Source: a bacterium TMED198 (GTDB lineage Bacteria > Fidelibacterota > Marinisomatia > SCGC-AAA003-L08 > D37C17). Taken from it: a stretch of 5,798 nt of DNA. Location of the stretch: NCBI GenBank assembly GCA_002170735.1, contig NHIV01000056.1, positions 5,968 to 11,765 on the forward strand, read 5' to 3'. Made by a program: the position numbers and the translations under genes. Shown piece after piece: positions 1 through 5,798 of this stretch (the first letter of the stretch is position 1; the number at the start of each line of letters is the position of its first letter). Under the pieces are notes generated by a model that saw nothing but the letters and a program-made list of their open reading frames with translations, searched no databases and was not told where the DNA came from.

Positions 1-2627
1 CCAGTCATTGCATCCAACTCTATTTCTAGCATATTATCTTTAATAAGATACTTTCTACCATTAATTAAATTTACTTTCTCTGAGTTAATTGATGGTATGC
101 TAATTTTGTTACGCTTTGTATCATTATTTATTATAACTACAATGCTAGATTGTTCATCCTCTCTTAAATATGCATATACCATTCCATCAACATATAGAGT
201 TTTAAATATCCCCGTTCTAAGACTGGAATTATTTTTTCTTATTTGAATAAGTTTTTTATAAAAATCTCTTAATTCCACTTTTTGATTACTTGAGGTATAG
301 TTCCAATCAAAAGGCCTCCTACAATCAGGATCATGCGCTCCCATCATACCTATTTCATCTCCGTACCAAATATGGGGGGTGCCAACATATGTCATTTGAA
401 AAAGAACTGCCATCTTTAACCTAGAAATATCCCCATTACAACTTTCTAAAAAGCGAAATGTGTCATGGCTATCAATTAAATTCATCATCACCTGAGTTGC
501 CTGAGTTGGGTAAAGAAGCAACCCTTGCTTTAAATCTCGGTCAAAATCATGTGCTGAACACTCTCTTGAATTAAAAAATCTCATTACAGGATCCTTAAAA
601 TATGCATAATTCATTACAGAGTCAAAGTAGTCATCATTAACCCATTCAACAGCGTTACTCCAAAGCTCACCTACCAGGTATGCATCTGGTTTAATTGATT
701 TAACTTTTTCTCTAAATAACTTCCAAAACCAAAATGGAACCTCATTTGGAACGTCTAAACGGAATCCATCTAGATCCATATCTGAAATCCAATACTCTGA
801 AACATCTAAAATATAATTAACAACATCCCAATTTGGCTTAGCAAAATTAATATTTTTAATGTTATTTTCAGATGGGTTGCTGGCATTGTAGTCAAAATTT
901 AAATTTGGCATCTCTCCATAGCCCCACCAACATTCATAGTAGTCCAAAGGATTAAAGCTAGAAATTTTCGAAGGATTGGGCATAGATTTAAAATCTGGTA
1001 TTGGCCACTTTTTCCACTCATACCAATCATAGTATTTACTGCTTGGACCATTTTTCATTCCATCTTGAAATGCCCAAAAAGTTTCGCCTGTATGATTAAA
1101 TGCACAATCTAGTATAATTCTCATTCCTCTGCTATGTGCATCTTTAACAAATTTTTTAAATTCCTCTTCTGTTCCAAAGTGCGGATCAAGCTTCATATAG
1201 TCAACTGCATCATATTTATGATTTGACTTTGCCTCAAAAATAGGGTTAAAGTATATAATCGTTATGCCTAAATCCTCGAGATAATCAAGCTTCTTATGCA
1301 CTCCCTGAATATCGCCCCCATAAAAACTATTATAATCAGGCTGATAGCCATCTTTATTGGGAGCATGGTATGGACTTTTTTTAAGACCAGAAATATTACT
1401 CCAGTCATCTACAAAGTGAAAATACTGAGTATATTTCTTAAGTAATTTTCCTTCTTCAGGTGGGCTCTTTATGCCATCATAGTACCACTCTGCAAAATCT
1501 TGATCATTGCCTGTACTTCCATTATAAAATCTATCTGTAAAAATTTGATATATTATCCCGTTTTTAACCCAATCCGGAGTAAAAAACTGCTGAATCTTAT
1601 CTTTTGAATATTTAAAATATTTTCCTCTGTCTTTTACATTTGAGAAGCCCCCTTCTTGCAAGTAGAAATCTTTTTCTCCATCTTTAAAGATGAAGTAATA
1701 ACTGAATTCTTCATTTTCATTCTCTAAAAGAACAATTGCTTGATAATAATCATATGAATCATCGCTATTAATTTTCTTTAGTTCAATCAAATCTTGACCC
1801 TTAGCTAAAAAAACTTTTTCAACATCATTTGTATGAGTTCTTGCTTTAAATTCTATTTTTTTGTTAGAAAGAAGATTAATTGTTTCAAGGTTTTGTCTAA
1901 TTGGAATTCCATAGTCTAAAAAAACACCATCCCCCATTTCTATAGTAACCTTTTCAAAGGAATCATCTACTACAACTACAGAATTTTTTCCACCAAATCC
2001 ATCCTCAGAAAAGGTAGAGGCTTTATTATCAGTTATGTAGTGCATCCCATCTTCTAAAAATTTATATTCATACTCTCCTGGTTTAAGCAGGATAACAGTA
2101 GAATAAATTCCCTTTGATGTTTCAAACATACGAGTTGATTTTAAATTCCAATCATTCATTGTTCCTACTAGGTAAACCTCCTTAACAACGTGATTTGGAT
2201 TATATACAAATTCAACCTTTCTAAGAGCATCTATATCTTTCTTATTTCCTACATAAACAACAGAATTTTTTCCACCAAACCCATCCTCAACAAAAGCATC
2301 AGCCTTTTCATCAATAACCCACTGCCCATCAACAACAAACTTATAGTTGTACTTGCCTTTTTTAAGATATAATACTTTTTTATAAATTCCTTCTGATTCC
2401 TCCATCTTAGTTGATTCTTTAGACCAATTATTAAAATCACCCGCTATAAATACTTCATGCTTACCGCCAATTAATGGCTGATAAATAAATTCGATCTTTA
2501 TAGTCCCTTTATCAGATGAATTCTTTTGATTGAAATTTGTCAAGCTACTTTTATTTTCAAAATCTCCGAATCCTAACGTTGAGCAACTAAAAAAGATAAT
2601 ATTGAATAGAAAAATCTTTAACTTCAC
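1..2627 (-). CDS. Exported GH13 alpha-amylase-family enzyme (neopullulanase/cyclomaltodextrinase type), lipoprotein with two CBM48-like domains; 3' end outside window
   Basis: This GTG-started frame is open for 875 codons and runs off the window before its stop. The enzyme probably hydrolyses alpha-1,4 (perhaps also alpha-1,6) glucan links. Residues 1-15 look like a short lipoprotein signal (MKLK, hydrophobic run, FFSC with Cys15); the lipobox is imperfect. CBM48-like domains lie at about 41-126 and 136-220, followed by a CBM34-like N-terminal amylase domain at about 222-345 (YYFIFKDGEKDFY). The catalytic barrel starts at WVKNGIIYQIFTDRF (353-367). GH13 regions are clear: DCAFNH (507-512), GFRLDVPNE with nucleophile Asp625, LVGELW with acid/base Glu654, and DSHD with Asp722. 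MPNLN (573-577) resembles the MPKLN signature of the neopullulanase subfamily. A beta-rich C-terminal domain begins near 805 and is cut. The GTG start is fixed by a strong Shine-Dalgarno and directly follows the upstream stop. The GH13 assignment is secure; substrate preference and lipidation are inferred. Confidence 0.95.
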   Translation of the reverse strand, partial: MKLKIFLFNIIFFSCSTLGFGDFENKSSLTNFNQKNSSDKGTIKIEFIYQPLIGGKHEVFIAGDFNNWSKESTKMEESEGIYKKVLYLKKGKYNYKFVVDGQWVIDEKADAFVEDGFGGKNSVVYVGNKKDIDALRKVEFVYNPNHVVKEVYLVGTMNDWNLKSTRMFETSKGIYSTVILLKPGEYEYKFLEDGMHYITDNKASTFSEDGFGGKNSVVVVDDSFEKVTIEMGDGVFLDYGIPIRQNLETINLLSNKKIEFKARTHTNDVEKVFLAKGQDLIELKKINSDDSYDYYQAIVLLENENEEFSYYFIFKDGEKDFYLQEGGFSNVKDRGKYFKYSKDKIQQFFTPDWVKNGIIYQIFTDRFYNGSTGNDQDFAEWYYDGIKSPPEEGKLLKKYTQYFHFVDDWSNISGLKKSPYHAPNKDGYQPDYNSFYGGDIQGVHKKLDYLEDLGITIIYFNPIFEAKSNHKYDAVDYMKLDPHFGTEEEFKKFVKDAHSRGMRIILDCAFNHTGETFWAFQDGMKNGPSSKYYDWYEWKKWPIPDFKSMPNPSKISSFNPLDYYECWWGYGEMPNLNFDYNASNPSENNIKNINFAKPNWDVVNYILDVSEYWISDMDLDGFRLDVPNEVPFWFWKLFREKVKSIKPDAYLVGELWSNAVEWVNDDYFDSVMNYAYFKDPVMRFFNSRECSAHDFDRDLKQGLLLYPTQATQVMMNLIDSHDTFRFLESCNGDISRLKMAVLFQMTYVGTPHIWYGDEIGMMGAHDPDCRRPFDWNYTSSNQKVELRDFYKKLIQIRKNNSSLRTGIFKTLYVDGMVYAYLREDEQSSIVVIINNDTKRNKISIPSINSEKVNLINGRKYLIKDNMLEIELDAMT
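1978..2007 (-). repeat. Direct repeat copy 2, end of second CBM48-like domain
   Basis: These 30 bases match 2260-2289 in 29 of 30 positions, in the same orientation and the same reading frame. They encode the closing EDGFGGKNSV motif of the second CBM48-like domain of the GH13 enzyme. The flanking parts of the two domains are clearly more diverged. Confidence 0.85.
2260..2289 (-). repeat. Direct repeat copy 1, end of first CBM48-like domain
   Basis: This is the partner of the copy at 1978-2007, with a single base difference. It encodes the same closing EDGFGGKNSV motif in the first CBM48-like domain. Related but looser versions occur in the neighbouring genes near 3069-3098 and 5056-5090, where the protein motif is kept but the DNA has drifted. 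Confidence 0.85.
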
Positions 2628-3044
2628 TTAATCTCCTCCCTGATCATTAAACCAATAATCTAATATATTGCTACCATCTAAAATAGTGTATGATCTATTA
2701 TTATCAAGCCCTGGAAACTCCCCTTTACTCCACTCCCCATCTACTCTAAACTTAAATTGAATTTGCTCACCACTTGCAAGATTGTCAAGCGTAATTGAGT
2801 AAATACTGTTATCTGTTGATACTAAAATATGATTATTACATGGCTCACACCAACCATTGAAACTACCTGCAACATCTAAAAAATTAATTTCTGGATTAAA
2901 AGATCCAATTTCAATCTGATATGACATGTTAACATTAAACGTAACAGATGTTCCTTGGCTTTCAACTAAAGGAATATCATCAGTAGGGACCTTGGAGCAA
3001 CTCAAAACAAAAAATAAACAGAACATTAAAGAAAAATATCTCAT
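2628..3044 (-). CDS. Small lipoprotein with a divergent glycogen-binding-like (CBM48/E-set) domain
   Basis: This 138-residue protein starts with a clear lipoprotein signal peptide (MRYF, hydrophobic run, lipobox VLSC with Cys16). Ser at +2 would not retain it in the inner membrane under the E. coli sorting rule. After a short linker, residues 33-134 form one all-beta domain: VTFNVNM, then DVAGSFNGW (57-65), a central turn, FKFRVDGEW (97-105) and a closing strand around NILDYWF. The AMPK-type sugar-contact positions appear kept as Trp65, Lys98, Trp105 and Asn126. The domain style differs from the other CBM48 copies in the operon and resembles modules I associate with secreted proteins of FCB-group bacteria. 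Unusually, Cys66 and Cys69 make a CxxC in the loop after the first Trp. There is no enzyme domain, so a surface or periplasmic glucan-binding role is inferred. It starts 8 bases after the upstream gene and abuts the amylase gene; its last codons (Gly-Gly-Asp) double as the amylase ribosome binding site. Confidence 0.9.
   Translation of the reverse strand: MRYFSLMFCLFFVLSCSKVPTDDIPLVESQGTSVTFNVNMSYQIEIGSFNPEINFLDVAGSFNGWCEPCNNHILVSTDNSIYSITLDNLASGEQIQFKFRVDGEWSKGEFPGLDNNRSYTILDGSNILDYWFNDQGGD
2633..2640 (-). promoter_or_regulatory. Strong Shine-Dalgarno for the GH13 gene, inside the upstream coding end
   Basis: The coding strand reads GGGAGGAG, then ATTAA, then the GTG start at 2627. The core GGAGG is 7 bases from the start, which is good spacing and decides the GTG as initiator. 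The same bases encode the last Gly-Gly-Asp of the upstream lipoprotein. It is the strongest such site in the window. Confidence 0.85.
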
Positions 3045-3050
3045 TTTTTA

Positions 3051-3054
3051 CCTT
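3051..3054 (-). promoter_or_regulatory. Ribosome binding site of the 138-residue lipoprotein
   Basis: The coding strand reads AAGG, six bases, then ATG at 3044. The site overlaps the TAA stop of the preceding gene, so ribosomes ending that gene would sit on it. It is short but well spaced. Confidence 0.6.
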
Positions 3055-3445
3055 ATTTAACTATTAAAACTGAATTTTTAGCACCATAACCATCATCGAT
3101 GCTTTCAACCGCATTGGGATCTTCAACCCAAGTATTTCTATCAACTACAAACTTATACTCATACCTACCTGAAGAAAGATTTTTTTCTATTGACCAGATA
3201 CCATCACCTGCATATATGTCACCATTAGTACCATCATCAAACATAGAATCAACCTTATCACCATTTTTCAACCACTCATTATCAGGAAAATTTCCCGCTA
3301 AATTAACCTTTCTAGCTGAAGGGGCCTCATACTGGAATAGAATTTTTCCATTAATCCTATGTGGAGGCGGAAGTCTTTTTTTTATAAAATGAAGTGAACA
3401 TCCCATCAAAAGAGTAGCTATTAATAAAACTATTTTTTTTTCCAT
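3053..3445 (-). CDS. Small lipoprotein with one CBM48-like glycogen-binding domain
   Basis: This 130-residue protein carries a lipoprotein signal (MEKK, hydrophobic run, lipobox LMGC with Cys16, Ser at +2). A basic and proline-rich linker (KKRLPPPHR, 22-30) leads to one AMPK-type domain at about 31-130. The domain shows a first-Trp loop with two extra residues (GNFPDNEW, 51-58), YEYKFVVD (95-102), Trp106, and the closing DDGYGAKNSV (117-126). The residues matching the AMPK-beta glycogen contacts (Trp58, Lys98, Trp106, Asn124) are all present. An acidic loop, DDGTNGDIYAGDG (70-82), resembles Asp/Gly loops of extracellular modules and may bind calcium (inference). The start is the only one that gives a complete signal peptide. 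It has no well-placed Shine-Dalgarno: the nearest AAGGA is 19 bases away, and the upstream stop is 4 bases away, so translational coupling is likely. Expected role: envelope-anchored binding of alpha-glucan; no catalytic domain is present. Confidence 0.92.
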   Translation of the reverse strand: MEKKIVLLIATLLMGCSLHFIKKRLPPPHRINGKILFQYEAPSARKVNLAGNFPDNEWLKNGDKVDSMFDDGTNGDIYAGDGIWSIEKNLSSGRYEYKFVVDRNTWVEDPNAVESIDDGYGAKNSVLIVK

Positions 3446-3449
3446 AAAA

Positions 3450-5366
3450 TTAAAAATTAATTATTCCTTGAATTGAAATTTGCTTTGCTTCCATTAAAAG
3501 AGTTTCCGCATCTATAATTTTATCACCCAAGCCAGAGTAGAATGATTCAAGATGGGAAGTCAAGGACCCTGCTGCATCTAAAAACTCCTCTCTACCCCTA
3601 CCATGAAACTCATCACTTACTGAGTCAATAGAAATTGGATTAACACCATATCCAAATGAAAGCCATATCTTAGGCGATAGTTTATATAAAAGTTCTGTAT
3701 AATTTGAAATAAATATATTTTGGCTACCATTTAAGTCAGTTTTTATATCTAAAAATGGATCATTGTAGTACGGAACTCTTGTATCAAACTTTAGTGTCCA
3801 TTTATTAAATAAATCATACGAAACTATCAATATACTTTCAACATACTTTGGATAAACAAACAAATCAGGTTGAGCTACCTTGTTTTTAAGATTAATTTCT
3901 ATTGATTTATTATTTAATTTGAATTTATACCCAATGTCTGATCTCCACAGAAAACCCTTTTCATAACCTAGGACTGTATACTTTTCAAATGATACTTCTG
4001 AAAAATCTTGATACCACCTACCGCTAAAATCAGTTTTTTCAATGTACTTATAATAATCTAGCCACCCTAAATCAGAATCAATATCGTTAATCCAATATTG
4101 ACCTTCTATGTTTAACTTAAATTGATTTAAATAATAGCTTGCATCAAACTCAAATCTATTCCTTGAATATTTATTGGTCAATTCAAAACTGCTAATCAAA
4201 TAGTCAATTTTAATCTCTAGTGCAGCTGGAAATTTTACATCTAAACCTAAAAATGAGTTGCCACCTTTCATCCATAATACTTGTGATGGCTCTATATTGG
4301 AATTTGTGAATCTAGAATACTCACCTGATACTTTAACTCTCATATCATTCTTCCAATTTGAATTGGAAAAACTCATTAAATACTGAAAATCTATTTCATT
4401 GGTCTTATGATTTTGAACATTACTTTCAGATGCCTTGGCAGTATAGTTGTATGCAGAAGTTCCTAAAATTATTTTATTATTTTTATTCATTAATTGAACA
4501 ATTTTCAGTCTCATTGCATTAATATCGTCTTCATCATATCCTGACTTATCAGATAGTAAAATTTGGCTATAAGCCGAAAAAGGAATCATGTAGGAATTGA
4601 AATTAGAAACTAAATCTTTCGTTTCCATATAAACCCCGCTATAATTATATCCAAAATTATATTTCTTAAACCCAATATCACCAACAGTATGAAGAGGGTT
4701 CTCAAACTTTACTATTCCCATATTATCAAAAGCTGTAATTTTTATATAGTCAGTATTTAACTTCAAATAACTTCGCTTATAATTAAGATGCGTCCTCCAC
4801 ATCTCAGTGTTTTCCTTATTATTATTAATATTTAAAATTGAATATCCTTCAAGCTCCGAATTGAATTTAATATTTATTCCAAAGTTTATATCATGTTCAG
4901 GCTTGTCAAGCATAAATCTTTCACCTTTATTTTTAATAAAAATATTTTTTGAGAAGTAATATCCCTTAAATAGCACCTTTGGATTTAGACTAGACTTTAC
5001 CCCTAAAGATTCCTTGAAATTTTCATTTAAACTCAATCTACCACTAAAATAAACTACTGAGTTCGATCCACCGTATCCATCATCCTCCATTCTGGAATTA
5101 CTTGGATCTACCTGCCAATTACCATCAACCAGAAACTTGTATCTATACTCACCATATTCTAGTTTCAATTGTATTTTCCAAGCTCCATCTTCATCCCTTT
5201 GCATCGGCAATGAAGAGGTATTCCAATCGTTCATACTCCCAACAATAAAAACTGATTCTGCATTCTGATCTTTGTATTCAAATACAATACTGTTATCAGT
5301 AAATTCTATAGCCATGAGATTTGTTGTTATCAATAATACTATTAATAAAAAAAAGATTTTCTTCAT
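3450..5366 (-). CDS. Outer-membrane beta-barrel protein with N-terminal CBM48-like domain
   Basis: This 638-residue protein begins with a Sec signal peptide (MKK, hydrophobic stretch, likely cleavage after Ala19 in NLMA-IEF). Residues 20-109 form a well-kept AMPK-type glycogen-binding domain: VGSMNDW (42-48), YRYKFLVDGNW (74-84) and DDGYGGSNSVVYF (96-108), with Trp48, Lys77, Trp84 and Asn102 in the contact positions. A linker at about 110-127 leads to some 510 residues of alternating polar/hydrophobic strands separated by polar, Asn- and Ser-rich turns, ending in QISIQGIINF. The terminal Phe and alternating pattern fit the beta-signal read by the BAM machinery. No TonB box or plug domain is visible, so this is not a SusC-like receptor. 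A helix-like stretch (about 591-628) interrupts the region before the last strand. The start codon overlaps nothing but follows the upstream TAA without a gap; AAGGG lies 10 bases ahead. The barrel call is from sequence pattern; a porin or glucan-display role is inferred. Confidence 0.9.
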   Translation of the reverse strand: MKKIFFLLIVLLITTNLMAIEFTDNSIVFEYKDQNAESVFIVGSMNDWNTSSLPMQRDEDGAWKIQLKLEYGEYRYKFLVDGNWQVDPSNSRMEDDGYGGSNSVVYFSGRLSLNENFKESLGVKSSLNPKVLFKGYYFSKNIFIKNKGERFMLDKPEHDINFGINIKFNSELEGYSILNINNNKENTEMWRTHLNYKRSYLKLNTDYIKITAFDNMGIVKFENPLHTVGDIGFKKYNFGYNYSGVYMETKDLVSNFNSYMIPFSAYSQILLSDKSGYDEDDINAMRLKIVQLMNKNNKIILGTSAYNYTAKASESNVQNHKTNEIDFQYLMSFSNSNWKNDMRVKVSGEYSRFTNSNIEPSQVLWMKGGNSFLGLDVKFPAALEIKIDYLISSFELTNKYSRNRFEFDASYYLNQFKLNIEGQYWINDIDSDLGWLDYYKYIEKTDFSGRWYQDFSEVSFEKYTVLGYEKGFLWRSDIGYKFKLNNKSIEINLKNKVAQPDLFVYPKYVESILIVSYDLFNKWTLKFDTRVPYYNDPFLDIKTDLNGSQNIFISNYTELLYKLSPKIWLSFGYGVNPISIDSVSDEFHGRGREEFLDAAGSLTSHLESFYSGLGDKIIDAETLLMEAKQISIQGIINF

Positions 5367-5798
5367 TTAGAACCAGCCCTTTAAAATTAATTTTAATTCT
5401 TTTTTCATATTGCCAGAAGAAACAAAACCATCATCATGAACCAAGCCATACTGACCCCAATAGCTTGGACCATATTGAAGATAAAGTTCTGTGTTCCCAT
5501 CAGTCCTATATTGTAATTCAGAAAAAATACTAAATCTAGAACCAACTCTATCATCAACAATCATTCCACGAGTAAATATTTTCCACTTATTAGATAGATT
5601 AACGCTAATTTCAATTCCTGCTATGTACCTCTCCCCGGATTCACCTAAATCTTTCACCTTAAATTGAGCTAGTAATTTAGCTAAACTATTTTCAACTGAT
5701 AGCTCTGAAAATAAATCGTAATGTTTGTAGGCTTGTCCCTGCCATTTTTCATCTTTTTTATTTAAAGAAAACTTTCCTTTGAATCCATTGATAAACTC
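5367..5798 (-). CDS. C-terminal part of an outer-membrane beta-barrel protein; 5' end outside window
   Basis: The frame is open across the whole stretch to the window edge, giving the last 143 residues of a longer protein. A GTG at 5657 is internal and not a convincing start, because the frame continues upstream in the same strand-turn style and no signal peptide follows it. The visible part reads as consecutive amphipathic beta-hairpins: GFKGKFSL, RYIAGIEISV, WKIFTRGMIV, SRFSIFSELQYR, TELYLQYG and a final ELKLILKGWF. The terminal aromatic residue and alternating pattern fit a BAM beta-signal, so this is an outer-membrane barrel. The stop directly abuts the start of the next barrel gene. Its final layout (a strand ending in a Tyr-Gly motif, a loop, then the closing strand) matches that of the downstream barrel, which suggests distant paralogy. 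Whether it also carries an N-terminal CBM48 domain cannot be seen. No specific family recognised. Confidence 0.85.
   Translation of the reverse strand, partial: EFINGFKGKFSLNKKDEKWQGQAYKHYDLFSELSVENSLAKLLAQFKVKDLGESGERYIAGIEISVNLSNKWKIFTRGMIVDDRVGSRFSIFSELQYRTDGNTELYLQYGPSYWGQYGLVHDDGFVSSGNMKKELKLILKGWF

Larger units (their letters stand above)
1..5798 (-). other. Single operon for envelope alpha-glucan binding and hydrolysis (both ends outside window)
   Basis: Five co-directional genes follow each other with gaps of 0, 4, 8 and 0 bases. Two stop/start pairs abut exactly (5367/5366 and 2628/2627). No space remains for an internal terminator, and no promoter was seen between the genes; the operon promoter must lie beyond 5798. 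The shared theme is exported proteins with AMPK-type glycogen-binding domains, two barrels and one GH13 enzyme. Co-transcription is inferred from spacing. Confidence 0.8.

Noticed and set aside
2190..2440. Short open frames on both strands (2190-2372 plus, 2249-2440 minus)
   Set aside because: Both lie inside the first CBM48-like region of the GH13 gene in other frames and have low-complexity, AT-driven composition.
3099..3392. Open frame of 97 codons on the plus strand
   Set aside because: It lies opposite the CBM48 lipoprotein, has no ribosome site or recognisable domain, and its composition is that of an antisense shadow of an AT-rich gene.
3433..3441. Run of nine A on the coding strand at the start of the 130-residue lipoprotein gene, considered as a phase-variation tract
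   Set aside because: Lys-rich signal starts in AT-rich genomes often give such runs; nine bases in one genome copy is not enough to claim slippage control.
3450..5366. SusC-like TonB-dependent receptor
   Set aside because: No plug domain or TonB box is seen, and at 638 residues including the CBM48 domain it is shorter than usual SusC proteins.
5321..5533. Open frame of 70 codons on the plus strand
   Set aside because: It spans the junction of two well-supported minus-strand barrel genes and shows no protein-like features of its own.
5655..5657. GTG as a start for a 96-residue protein
   Set aside because: The frame stays open upstream to the window edge with the same beta-hairpin pattern, and no signal peptide follows the GTG, so it is an internal codon of a longer barrel.

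Overview
All five genes in this window lie on the minus strand. They form one tightly packed block with gaps of 0, 4, 8 and 0 bases between coding regions, so they look like a single operon read from position 5798 towards position 1. Both ends are cut: the first gene enters from beyond 5798, and the last runs off at position 1. The DNA is AT-rich, about 30% GC by eye. The genes encode lipoproteins and beta-barrel proteins ending in Phe, so the host is a diderm bacterium. The style of the small lipoprotein at 2628-3044 and the low GC would suit an FCB-group lineage such as Marinimicrobia/Fidelibacterota or Cloacimonadota. An AT-rich diderm such as Halanaerobiales is also possible. The sequence alone does not settle this.

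Layout in order of transcription: (1) 5798-5367, the C-terminal 143 residues of an outer-membrane beta-barrel protein. (2) 5366-3450, a 638-residue protein with a Sec signal, an N-terminal AMPK-type glycogen-binding domain (CBM48-like) and a long beta-barrel. (3) 3445-3053, a 130-residue lipoprotein with one CBM48-like domain. (4) 3044-2628, a 138-residue lipoprotein with a different, more divergent domain of the same fold. (5) 2627-1, a lipoprotein alpha-amylase-family enzyme (GH13, neopullulanase/cyclomaltodextrinase type) with two CBM48-like domains and a CBM34-like domain in front of a catalytic barrel whose three catalytic residues are intact. There is no intergenic space large enough for a promoter or terminator. 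No RNA genes, mobile elements or CRISPR arrays were seen.

Together these genes look like an envelope system for capturing and cutting an alpha-glucan (starch, glycogen or maltodextrin). Five glycogen-binding-type domains are spread over four consecutive genes, next to at least two outer-membrane barrels and one exported amylase. It resembles the Bacteroidetes Sus system in logic, but it shows no SusC TonB-dependent receptor and no SusD protein, and it uses AMPK-type modules instead. The substrate and the transport role of the barrels are inferences.
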